Positions 53,991-61,480 of a DNA stretch of 61,480 nucleotides are shown here, one piece after another (the first letter of the stretch is position 1; each line of letters starts with the position of its first letter). Below the pieces are notes generated by a model, which saw only the letters and a program-made list of their open reading frames with translations, had not been told where the DNA came from and made no database searches. The stretch is from Alistipes sp. (GTDB lineage: Bacteria; Bacteroidota; Bacteroidia; Bacteroidales; Rikenellaceae). A program made the position numbers and the translations under genes. The stretch covers positions 1-61,480 of the forward strand of contig JAFYRB010000053.1 of assembly GCA_017559615.1 (NCBI GenBank). The letters run 5' to 3'.

Positions 53991-54135
53991 TCATTAAAAG
54001 TTTTAAAGTTCAAAACATAGTGCCGATTCTGTTGGGTGAAGGGGTGGTTTACATAATCGCCGTAACTTCCCCCCCCCAATGTGTTAGCGTAAAAATAATC
54101 GCTGAAAATCAGATGCTTACAACAGATTACAAAAA

Positions 54136-54167
54136 CAAATATAATACATTTTAAGCGAAAAAGCAAA
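54136..54167 (-). promoter_or_regulatory. Promoter of the ABC exporter operon
   Basis: Minus strand: TTTG (54167-54164), 20-base spacer, TATATTTG at 54143-54136. Both boxes match in full. Confidence 0.65.
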
Positions 54168-54201
54168 TCGCCACCGAAAAACTATCTATTCCTCCGAATG
54201 G

Positions 54202-54233
54202 TTTGTATATTTTGTGATTTTTTGTTATTTTTG
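54202..54233 (+). promoter_or_regulatory. Promoter of the HExxH outer-membrane protein gene
   Basis: TTTG at 54202-54205, 20-base spacer, TATTTTTG at 54226-54233 (full match). It lies 26 bases upstream of the start and is divergent from the exporter promoter. Confidence 0.65.
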
Positions 54234-54258
54234 CACGTTATATTTACATAAGCGAGAG

Positions 54259-57237
54259 ATGAAGCGGTTTCTGATAATTATCACACTGTTGCTCTGTGGT
54301 CTTTTTGCCACCGAGCGCCTCTCTGCGCAGTATTATAGCTGGGGTGTCGACCCGCCATCTTTCAAGTGGCGACAGATGCGTGCCGAGGAGTATCGTGTGG
54401 TATATCCCGATACGGCACGTCAGATAGCATCGCGTATGATGTACTACCTCGATGCGGTGAAGGATGATATCAGCTATGGCTATCGCCACCCGCAGATGTC
54501 GATACCGTTTGTTGTCCACCCCTCGAATTTCCGCTCTAATGGTCTTGTGATGTGGATGCCACGACGTGTGGAGTTCCTCTCTACGCCCGAGGTGAATGGC
54601 TACTCGATGCCTTGGACCAAGCAGCTTATAGCCCACGAGTATCGCCACGCGGTGCAGTACAATAACCTCAATCGTGGTGTTGTCAAGGCCCTCAGCTACA
54701 TCCTTGGTCAGCAGAGTTCTACCATAGGCCTGCTCTTTATGCCGCTGTGGATGATGGAGGGTGATGCTGTGATGACCGAGACCGAGATGTCGACCTTTGG
54801 TCGTGGTTTGCAGCCATCGTTCACGATGCCTTATCGTGCTTATGGCAATGTCGCAACCCAGTTTAGGTGCTACGATAAGTGGTTCTGTGGCTCGTACAAG
54901 GATTATATCCCCAACCACTATAACCTCGGTTACTTGATGTCGCGTCACGGCTATAACCGCTTTGGACGTATTATGGGCGATGATGTTGCGGAGCTTACGT
55001 CGCGCCGCCCATATATGATTATCTCGAATAACTGGGTGCTGAAGCGACTCTATGGAGCCTCGGAGTCGAAGCTCTTCTACGATACGTTCCATACGTTGTA
55101 CTACCATTGGGAGCCTCTAGCGCAGGTCGAGGAGAGTGCGGTACGTATCCCTGTCAAGGAGCCAAAACTATATACCGCGTACTCCTATCCTCAGGTTATG
55201 GAGAGTGGCGAGGTGCTATTCCTAAAGGAGGATTTGGCCAATACGTCGGCCTTTGTGGCGGTAGATACGGAGGTGGGTGAGGAGCAGCGAATAGCAAGGA
55301 TTGGCTACCTCTCGTCACGCCCAGCGTTGAGTCAGACGGGTAGAGTGTGGTGGACGGAGTATCGTCAGAGTTCGCTCTTTGCCGAGCAGGTCTACTCGAA
55401 GCTCTGCTATATGGACCTTAATGAGAAGCACCCTCGAGTGTTGTATCGCCATCGTAACGTGCTGTACCCTACGCCAACGTCGGGCTATGGCATCGCGTGG
55501 GTGGAGTATACCGCAGATGGACGATATACGGTTGTGGTAAATGGAGCATTGGATGCGGAGCGTCGCACGCAGCTGCCTTATGGCAGTGAGATTCACGGTA
55601 TGGCGTGGGATGATGTCACCGATGCGCTCTACGTTATCATCACCGATGACGATGGTATGCACATCGCAAAGTTGGTGCGTGGAGGCTTCGAGCGCGTTAC
55701 ACGTTCGGCATATACAACCCTTAGTGACCTACGTGCCAAGGGCGGTAAACTATATTTCGGCTCTATCGCTTCGGGACGTGATGAGGCGCACTACTATGAC
55801 CTCGCATCGGGGAAGGAGTATCGTCTTACAACCTCGCGCTATGGCTCGTTCCAGCCTATGCCGATTAGCGACTCTACGGTTGTGGCTACGACCTACGACC
55901 GAAGAGGTTATCTGCCATCGTTGCAGCAGACATCGGACGCTACGGAGGTGAGGTATCTGCCACATCCTCCAAAGATTATGCTTCCGGAGAGTAAGCCGTG
56001 GGGTGTTGTGAATCTCGATACGGTGCGTTATAGCGATATGGCGGGCGAGGAGGTTATGAAGCGTACACCTTCGAAGCGCTTCTCGCGTTTGGGCCACGCC
56101 TTTAATATCCATAGTTGGGCTCCAGCTTCGTATGACCCTTATGCCATTGTCGAGGAGTCGTCTATCGCCTTTAACCTCGGTGCTACGGTAATGTCGCAGA
56201 ATCTCCTCTCGACGTTGGAGGGCTTCCTGACGTGGGGCTGGAATCCAAACGAGGGCTCGGTGTTTAAGGGTATGTTGCGCTACTATGGCCTTGGCGTAAA
56301 CCTCTGGGTGAATGGAACATTTGGCGGTAACCAGCAGATATATAAAATCGCTACCTACGATACGGAGGAGGGAAAACTTATCCTCTCGCCTGATATAAAA
56401 CGTGGCAAATATTACTCTTTAGGAGCAGGAGCAACGCTGCCGATACTCCTAAACAATGGCTATCACACCTCGCAGTTGGCTCTGTCAACATCGTGGAACT
56501 TCTCGAATGGTATGGTTGCCAATGTCGATAAACTCATTATCGAGGATTATAAGGTTACGAATATCCGTACTATTGGCTACTCGGAGGGTGTGCATCAGCT
56601 CTCGTTTGGCGTGGGATTTCAGGATATGGTGCGTAAGTCGCATCGTGACTTCCTGCCACCGTGGGGTGTGGCGCTTCAGGGAAGCTATACGCTCAACCCC
56701 GCAACGAGTACTATGGGACATCTGATGGTGCTGTATGGCAAACTATATACACCAGGTTTTGCCAAGCACCACTCACTGTCGCTGGCAGCATCGTATCAGA
56801 CATCGCTCGGAGGTTTCCAGTCCGACTTGGTACTCTCGTCGTTGTCGTTTAAGTCTACGCGCTTGGTACCTCGAGGCTACTCCTCGTACGAAATCGAGAA
56901 TAGGGACTATGTGGCAACGTCGCTGAACTATCAGATGCCCGTATGGTATCCCGATGGTGGTTGGCCAGGTATCGTATTCTTCAAGCGTCTGAGGGTAAAC
57001 GTAGGTGGTGACTACGCCTCGTTCCGCACCCCTGTGCTGTTGGAGGATGGTACAATTGGCGATAAGCGTAAACATATCGGCTCGGTGGGTATGGACCTCG
57101 GTGTGGACTTTAACATCGTCTCGATGCCCGATGCTGCAACAATATCGGCAACCTTCTCGTTGTATAAGAAGATGGCCTTCGCACCATTCCAGGAGGGTAA
57201 GTGGCACTTCTCCTTTGGTTTGGGATTGCCATTCTAA
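54259..57237 (+). CDS. Outer-membrane barrel protein with gluzincin-like peptidase and propeller domains
   Basis: A 992-residue exported protein with a signal peptide (LLLCGLFATERLSA). Residues about 30-290 have the gluzincin metallopeptidase layout: H126-E-Y-R-H130 and, 41 residues on, the WMMEGDAV segment with Glu167, as in M1-like families. Residues 320-600 look like a WD40/TolB-type propeller. The last 350 residues are amphipathic beta strands ending LGLPF, an outer-membrane barrel. This peptidase-propeller-barrel order is seen in uncharacterised Bacteroidetes proteins as far as I know. The active site looks intact, so a surface or periplasmic-facing zinc peptidase is possible. Start ATG 54259 is preferred over 15 codons of upstream extension. 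It precedes the PBP gene by 36 bases. Confidence 0.7.
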   Translation: MKRFLIIITLLLCGLFATERLSAQYYSWGVDPPSFKWRQMRAEEYRVVYPDTARQIASRMMYYLDAVKDDISYGYRHPQMSIPFVVHPSNFRSNGLVMWMPRRVEFLSTPEVNGYSMPWTKQLIAHEYRHAVQYNNLNRGVVKALSYILGQQSSTIGLLFMPLWMMEGDAVMTETEMSTFGRGLQPSFTMPYRAYGNVATQFRCYDKWFCGSYKDYIPNHYNLGYLMSRHGYNRFGRIMGDDVAELTSRRPYMIISNNWVLKRLYGASESKLFYDTFHTLYYHWEPLAQVEESAVRIPVKEPKLYTAYSYPQVMESGEVLFLKEDLANTSAFVAVDTEVGEEQRIARIGYLSSRPALSQTGRVWWTEYRQSSLFAEQVYSKLCYMDLNEKHPRVLYRHRNVLYPTPTSGYGIAWVEYTADGRYTVVVNGALDAERRTQLPYGSEIHGMAWDDVTDALYVIITDDDGMHIAKLVRGGFERVTRSAYTTLSDLRAKGGKLYFGSIASGRDEAHYYDLASGKEYRLTTSRYGSFQPMPISDSTVVATTYDRRGYLPSLQQTSDATEVRYLPHPPKIMLPESKPWGVVNLDTVRYSDMAGEEVMKRTPSKRFSRLGHAFNIHSWAPASYDPYAIVEESSIAFNLGATVMSQNLLSTLEGFLTWGWNPNEGSVFKGMLRYYGLGVNLWVNGTFGGNQQIYKIATYDTEEGKLILSPDIKRGKYYSLGAGATLPILLNNGYHTSQLALSTSWNFSNGMVANVDKLIIEDYKVTNIRTIGYSEGVHQLSFGVGFQDMVRKSHRDFLPPWGVALQGSYTLNPATSTMGHLMVLYGKLYTPGFAKHHSLSLAASYQTSLGGFQSDLVLSSLSFKSTRLVPRGYSSYEIENRDYVATSLNYQMPVWYPDGGWPGIVFFKRLRVNVGGDYASFRTPVLLEDGTIGDKRKHIGSVGMDLGVDFNIVSMPDAATISATFSLYKKMAFAPFQEGKWHFSFGLGLPF

Positions 57238-57273
57238 CAAGATGATACATAAGGAATTAAAATATAACCCAAT

Positions 57274-59721
57274 ATGGCAAAAAAGAGTAACAACACAAAG
57301 AGTAAGCGAGGCTTAAGGTCGTGGATAATCATTGCGATGTGGACGGTGGTTGCCGTCGGCGTGGTATCCTTAACGAGCCTCTTCCTTATGGCGAAGTATG
57401 AGGTACTTGGCCCTATGCCTTCCTTCGAGGAGTTGGAGAATCCGAAGACTAATCTTGCAACTCAAATCTTCTCCGAGGATGGCGAGGTGCTTGGTAACTA
57501 CTTCATTGAGAACCGTACCTACCTCTCGTACGAGGATATGTATCCTGCCGATCAGGAGAAGTGGCTCGAGATAGATGGTCATAAGCTCCCTACTATCGTT
57601 GCAGCGTTGCTGGCAACCGAGGATGTCCGCTTCTTCGACCACTCGGGTATCGACTTTGTGGCTACGGCACGTGCGGGTATCAAGACCGTAATCCTCCGCC
57701 AGTCGGGACAGGGTGGTGGTAGTACCATCACACAGCAGCTTGCCAAGAACCTCTACAAAACACGTCGTAATAAGGAGGGCTTGGAGGGTAATGCGGGTAC
57801 TCTTGCGGCAAAGGCACAGGAGTATGTCATAGCTACGCAGCTCGAGTATAACTATACCAAGGAGGAGATTGTGGCGATGTACCTCAATACCGTTGAGTTC
57901 TCGAACTCGAACTTCGGTATTAAGTCTGCGGCAAATAACTTCTTCGGTAAGGAGCCTTGTGACCTCGCTATCGAGGAGGCAGCGGTTATCGCGGGCCAGG
58001 TGAAGGCTCCAGGTACGTATGCGCCACTGAAGCGTGGTGAGCCTAATGAGCGTGCGCGTGAGCGCCGTAACACCGTATTGGACCGTATGGCTGCGGCGGG
58101 TGCTATCAGCCAGAAGATGGCCGACTCGTTGAAGCAGTTGCCTATCGATCTTACACGCTACCGCCGTGCTGCGGATGCTCATAACGAGGGCTCGGCAACC
58201 TACTTCCGCGAGATGGTGCGCCGCACGATGATGGCCAAGGAGCCAGAGCGCAGAAACTACTACACAGAGTGGGACTACGAGCAGGCCTTGAAGCAGTATG
58301 AGGAGGATCCTATCTATGGCTGGTGCTACAAGAATAAGAAGGCTAATGGCGAGTCGTATGATATCTATCGCGATGGTCTTAAGATTTACACTACGGTGGA
58401 TGCCCGTATGCAGCGCTATGCCGAGGAGGCATTCCGTGAGCAGATGGCAGAACTTGTGCAGCCACGTATGGATGCGCAGATTAGAAGCCGCGGAGGTTCG
58501 CTCTTCCCCGACCTTACAAAGGCCGAGTCGGATGAGAAGGTAAATGCTGCGATGCGTCAGACCGAGCGCTGGAAAAATATGGCAAAGGAGGGTGCTTCGG
58601 AGAAGGAGATTAAGGCAGCGTTCAATACCCCTATCTCAATGTCGGTATTCACCTATAAGGGTGTGCGCGATACGGTTATTACACCTCGTGACTCGCTCAT
58701 CCACTATAAGAAGACGATGCGTGGTGCCTTCGTGGCTGTGGACCCAGAGACGGGCTATGTGCGTGCTTATGTTGGTGGCCCGGACTATCGCTACTTTAAG
58801 TACGATGCTGCTACGCAGGGTAAGCGTCAGGTAGGCTCTACGGCAAAGCCATTTATCTACACCTTTGCTATCGACCACCTTGGCCTAACACCTTGTACGC
58901 CAGTGCCTAACGTGCCAGTGTCGATTGAGACTCCTGCGGGAATATGGTCGCCAAAGGAGGCGGGCGAGGTGGAGTACACGGGAGTACATCCGCTCTACTG
59001 GGGTTTGGCAAATAGCCGTAATAACTACTCGGCGTGGATTATGAAGCAGGCGAAGCGCCCAGAGGCTGTTGCCGACTTTATCCACGACCTCGGTATTCGT
59101 AGTTTCATCGACCCTGTGGTGGCGTTGTGTATCGGCTCGTACGATAGTAATCCATTCGAGATGGCTTCGGCATATTCTACCTTCGCAAATCAGGGTGTTC
59201 ACGTAGATCCAATCTTCGTGACACGCATCGAGGATAGTCAGGGTAATGTGCTTGCTACGTTTACACCAAAGACCGAGGATGTGTTGTCGAAGCGCGTGGC
59301 ATATACGATGATTACGATGATGCAGCGCGTGGTGACGATGGGTACGGCGCGTCGTATGCTCTATGAGTTTGGCTTCAACGATGTGGAGATTGCCGCAAAG
59401 ACAGGTACTACGAACGACAACGTTGATGCGTGGTTTATGTGCGCTGTTCCAAACCTTGTGATGAGTGTTTGGGTAGGTGGTGAGGAGAATGCTATCCACT
59501 TCGCACGTAATGCCGATGGTTCGCGTATGGCGTTGCCTGTGGCTGGTAAGTTCCTAACGAAGGTATTCCGCGATGGTACCCTCGGCGTGGAGCGCACAGA
59601 CCGCTTTGAGCGTTCGGATGAGGAGCCAGATTATAGCTGCGAGATAAATATCGCCGAGGAGACAGAGAGTCAGACCGAGAGCGAGGATATCTTCTTTGGC
59701 GGCGAGGATGACTTCTTCTAA
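57274..59721 (+). CDS. Class A penicillin-binding protein (PBP1A-like)
   Basis: Bifunctional glycosyltransferase and transpeptidase that builds peptidoglycan. The 815-residue protein has one N-terminal membrane anchor (WIIIAMWTVVAVGVVSLTSLF), the glycosyltransferase domain with catalytic Glu116 in ATEDVRFFDHSG and QGGGSTITQQLAKNL, then the transpeptidase domain with S522-T-A-K525, S581-R-N583 and K709-T-G-T. The C-terminus is acidic and ends GGEDDFF. A linker of about 100 residues after the GT domain is longer than in E. coli PBP1b. It follows the barrel gene by 36 bases, so both may be transcribed together. Confidence 0.95.
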   Translation: MAKKSNNTKSKRGLRSWIIIAMWTVVAVGVVSLTSLFLMAKYEVLGPMPSFEELENPKTNLATQIFSEDGEVLGNYFIENRTYLSYEDMYPADQEKWLEIDGHKLPTIVAALLATEDVRFFDHSGIDFVATARAGIKTVILRQSGQGGGSTITQQLAKNLYKTRRNKEGLEGNAGTLAAKAQEYVIATQLEYNYTKEEIVAMYLNTVEFSNSNFGIKSAANNFFGKEPCDLAIEEAAVIAGQVKAPGTYAPLKRGEPNERARERRNTVLDRMAAAGAISQKMADSLKQLPIDLTRYRRAADAHNEGSATYFREMVRRTMMAKEPERRNYYTEWDYEQALKQYEEDPIYGWCYKNKKANGESYDIYRDGLKIYTTVDARMQRYAEEAFREQMAELVQPRMDAQIRSRGGSLFPDLTKAESDEKVNAAMRQTERWKNMAKEGASEKEIKAAFNTPISMSVFTYKGVRDTVITPRDSLIHYKKTMRGAFVAVDPETGYVRAYVGGPDYRYFKYDAATQGKRQVGSTAKPFIYTFAIDHLGLTPCTPVPNVPVSIETPAGIWSPKEAGEVEYTGVHPLYWGLANSRNNYSAWIMKQAKRPEAVADFIHDLGIRSFIDPVVALCIGSYDSNPFEMASAYSTFANQGVHVDPIFVTRIEDSQGNVLATFTPKTEDVLSKRVAYTMITMMQRVVTMGTARRMLYEFGFNDVEIAAKTGTTNDNVDAWFMCAVPNLVMSVWVGGEENAIHFARNADGSRMALPVAGKFLTKVFRDGTLGVERTDRFERSDEEPDYSCEINIAEETESQTESEDIFFGGEDDFF

Positions 59722-59787
59722 TCGAAGATAAAAGGATATATTTCCTAATATATATAAAGTGTTAACGAAAATAAATTAAGATAAATT

Positions 59788-60789
59788 ATGAAGATTGCTA
59801 TTGTTGGCGTTAGTGGCGCTGTGGGACAGGAGTTTCTCTCGATTTTGGAGAATCACCCAATGCAGATTGAGGAGTTACGTCTCTTCGGCTCGAAGCGTAG
59901 CGCAGGCTCTACATATCGCTTCCGTGGTGAGGATATCGTGGTGCGTGAGCTTCAGCATAATGACGACTTTATGGATATAGACGTTGCGCTATGCTCGGCG
60001 GGAGGCTCTACGTCGTTGGAGTTTGCCGAGACAATCACCAAGCACGGCACGTTTATGATTGATAACTCGAGTGCCTTCCGTATGGAGGATGATGTGCCAT
60101 TGGTGGTGCCAGAGGTGAATGGCGAGGATGCTTTCAACGCTCCACGTCGTATCATCGCAAACCCTAACTGTACTACTATTCAGATGGTTGTGGCATTGTC
60201 GGTTATCGAGCGTCTGTCACATATCGAGCGTGTTCACGTGGCGACATACCAGTCGGCAAGTGGTGCGGGTGCTACGGCGATGCAGGAGTTCGAGGAGCAG
60301 CATCGTGCTATCGTCGAGGGCCGTGAGCCAAAGGTTGAGAAATTCGCATATCAGCTCGCCTATAACCTTATTCCACATATCGACGTGTTCCAGGATAACG
60401 ACTACACCAAGGAGGAGATGAAGATGTTCCACGAGACTCGCAAAATTATGCACTCCGACATCCGCACCTCGGCAACGTGTGTTCGTGTTCCTGTTATGCG
60501 TGCGCACTCCGAGGCTATCTGGGTGGAGACCGAGGAGGAGTTGTCTGTTGAGGCAGTGCGTGAGGCTTTTGCCAATGCACCGGGCATCGTGCTTATGGAT
60601 GAGCCTGCGGAGAAGTGCTATCCTATGCCACTCTTTGTGCAGGGCTCAAACCCTGTCTACGTAGGCCGTATTCGCAAGGATATAAGCTCGGAGCGTGGCC
60701 TAACATTCTGGTGTGTTGCTGACCAGATTCGTAAGGGCGCAGCGTTGAACGCTATTCAGATTCTGGAGCTTCTTGTTGCGAATAAGTAG
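59788..60789 (+). CDS. asd: Aspartate-semialdehyde dehydrogenase
   Basis: Reduces aspartyl phosphate to aspartate semialdehyde, the branch point for lysine/diaminopimelate, threonine and methionine. The 333 residues have the nucleotide-binding [10 protein letters not shown] (residues 7-16), SAGGSTS, NPNCTT with the catalytic Cys, and the [10 protein letters not shown] loop. The basic RKIMHSD and the late [11 protein letters not shown] complete the family pattern. It lies 66 bases after the PBP gene; diaminopimelate supply and peptidoglycan synthesis thus sit side by side. Confidence 0.96.
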   Translation: MKIAIVGVSGAVGQEFLSILENHPMQIEELRLFGSKRSAGSTYRFRGEDIVVRELQHNDDFMDIDVALCSAGGSTSLEFAETITKHGTFMIDNSSAFRMEDDVPLVVPEVNGEDAFNAPRRIIANPNCTTIQMVVALSVIERLSHIERVHVATYQSASGAGATAMQEFEEQHRAIVEGREPKVEKFAYQLAYNLIPHIDVFQDNDYTKEEMKMFHETRKIMHSDIRTSATCVRVPVMRAHSEAIWVETEEELSVEAVREAFANAPGIVLMDEPAEKCYPMPLFVQGSNPVYVGRIRKDISSERGLTFWCVADQIRKGAALNAIQILELLVANK

Positions 60790-60837
60790 AATATGGTTTT
60801 TTCTGCTTCGTGGTGGTAAAAATAATTATGGCAATTA

Positions 60838-60869
60838 GTTGCATTTGACTATATTTTTATTTACCTTTG
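60838..60869 (+). promoter_or_regulatory. Promoter of tnaA
   Basis: TTG at 60839-60841, 20-base spacer, TACCTTTG at 60862-60869 (full match), 99 bases before the start. Confidence 0.6.
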
Positions 60870-60968
60870 TTGCGGAGTATATCTAAATAGCTATATTTCA
60901 CTGAAAATAACATATTGAAAAAAGAATATATTATTAAAATCAAGTATAACCTAAAAAACTAAACAACT

Positions 60969-61480
60969 ATGGAAATCCCATTTGCAGAAGCGTATCGAAT
61001 TAAGATGGTTGAGCCATTGAAGAAGAGCACACGCGCAGAGCGTGAGCAGTGGCTTAAGGAGGCACACTACAACCTCTTTGGCTTGAAGTCAGAGCAGGTA
61101 TATATCGACTGTTTGACAGACTCTGGTACAGGTGCTATGAGCGACCGTCAGTGGGCTGCTATGATGACAGGTGACGAGGCTTACGCTGGTTCAAAGTCAT
61201 TCTTCCAGCTTAAGGAGACTATCGGTGCTATCACAGGTTTCGAGTACGTTATCCCTACTCACCAGGGCCGTGCTGCTGAGAACGTATTGTTCTCTCACCT
61301 TGTAAAGGCTGGTGATATCATCCCAGGTAACTCACACTTCGATACTACAAAGGGTCACATCGAGTTCCGTAAGGCTGTAGCTTTGGACTGCACTATCGAC
61401 GCTGCGAAGGATACTCAGCTTGAGATTCCTTTCGAGGGTGAGGTAGACTGCGCTAAGTTGGAGAAGGCTTTGGCAGAGAA
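60969..61480 (+). CDS. tnaA: Tryptophanase (C-terminus outside window)
   Basis: PLP-dependent lyase that splits tryptophan into indole, pyruvate and ammonia. The visible 170 residues start MEIPFAEAYRIKMVEPL and include LTDSGTGAMSDRQWAAMM, GDEAYAGS, PTHQGRAAENVLF and GNSHFDTTKGHIE. Tyrosine phenol-lyase is the close alternative: both share LTDSGT and PTHQGR. The SHFDTTKGH segment and the overall similarity to the Bacteroides tryptophanase as I recall it favour tryptophanase. The PLP lysine is beyond the window. Codon use is that of a very highly expressed gene. Confidence 0.9.
   Translation, partial: MEIPFAEAYRIKMVEPLKKSTRAEREQWLKEAHYNLFGLKSEQVYIDCLTDSGTGAMSDRQWAAMMTGDEAYAGSKSFFQLKETIGAITGFEYVIPTHQGRAAENVLFSHLVKAGDIIPGNSHFDTTKGHIEFRKAVALDCTIDAAKDTQLEIPFEGEVDCAKLEKALAE

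Noticed and set aside
53975..54166. 63-residue minus-strand frame overlapping the ABC ATPase start, including the G9 run as Gly codons
   Set aside because: Its only start is a TTG within the -33 box of the operon promoter, so it would not be on the message.
1..61480. CRISPR array, insertion sequence or toxin-antitoxin module
   Set aside because: No regularly spaced repeats, transposase genes or paired toxin-antitoxin reading frames were found on either strand.

Overview
The window reads as chromosome of a gut Bacteroidales bacterium, most likely Alistipes or a close relative in the Rikenellaceae (inference, no database check). The grounds are repeated promoters of the Bacteroidetes form (TTTG about 20 bases before TAnnTTTG), few Shine-Dalgarno sites, type V (FimA/Mfa1) pilus lipoproteins with a C-K/V-x-E/D-like start, a reverse rubrerythrin and a tryptophanase of Bacteroides type.

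Layout. 1-593: the N-terminal part of prfA (minus strand). 1004-8809: a compact block of intact phage-like genes (two probable tail/baseplate-type proteins, ClpP-like head protease, probable capsid, portal, connector, holin, lysis protein). No terminase, integrase, tape measure or replication gene is visible. 8957-13747: SDR oxidoreductase, lipoprotein sialidase, adenine phosphoribosyltransferase and RecG, all co-directional. 13803-15410: a zinc-ribbon/coiled-coil membrane protein and a 59-residue winged-helix-like protein. 15411-16150: structured non-coding DNA.

16151-42499 is the centre of interest. Two complete paralogous type V pilus loci face each other. Locus 1 (+) and locus 2 (-) have the same seven-gene order: DUF3575 barrel, DUF3868/OmpA protein, major pilin, FimB/Mfa2 anchor, accessory pilin, accessory pilin with a C-terminal lectin-like module, and a large tip-like lipoprotein. 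Between them, with their own promoter and terminators on both sides, lie two tandem clostripain-like (C11) cysteine peptidase lipoproteins. In all eight non-anchor subunits a Thr-Arg or Ser-Arg site lies 19-41 residues after the lipidated cysteine. Both anchors lack it. This is the pattern expected if prepilins are matured by an Arg-specific clan CD peptidase, as gingipains do in Porphyromonas; I propose that the two C11 enzymes do this job here.

42937-44956: a small secreted protein, tRNA-Ser(TGA) with a partial direct repeat of its 3' end, and an Mpv17-like membrane protein. 45114-49402: reverse rubrerythrin, pgk, a nested-hairpin region and an M13 peptidase lipoprotein. 49620-53990 (-): transketolase and a two-gene ABC exporter. 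54259-60789: an outer-membrane protein with a gluzincin HExxH/WxxEG signature, a class A penicillin-binding protein and asd. 60969-61480: the first 170 codons of tnaA. No CRISPR array, insertion sequence or rRNA was found.
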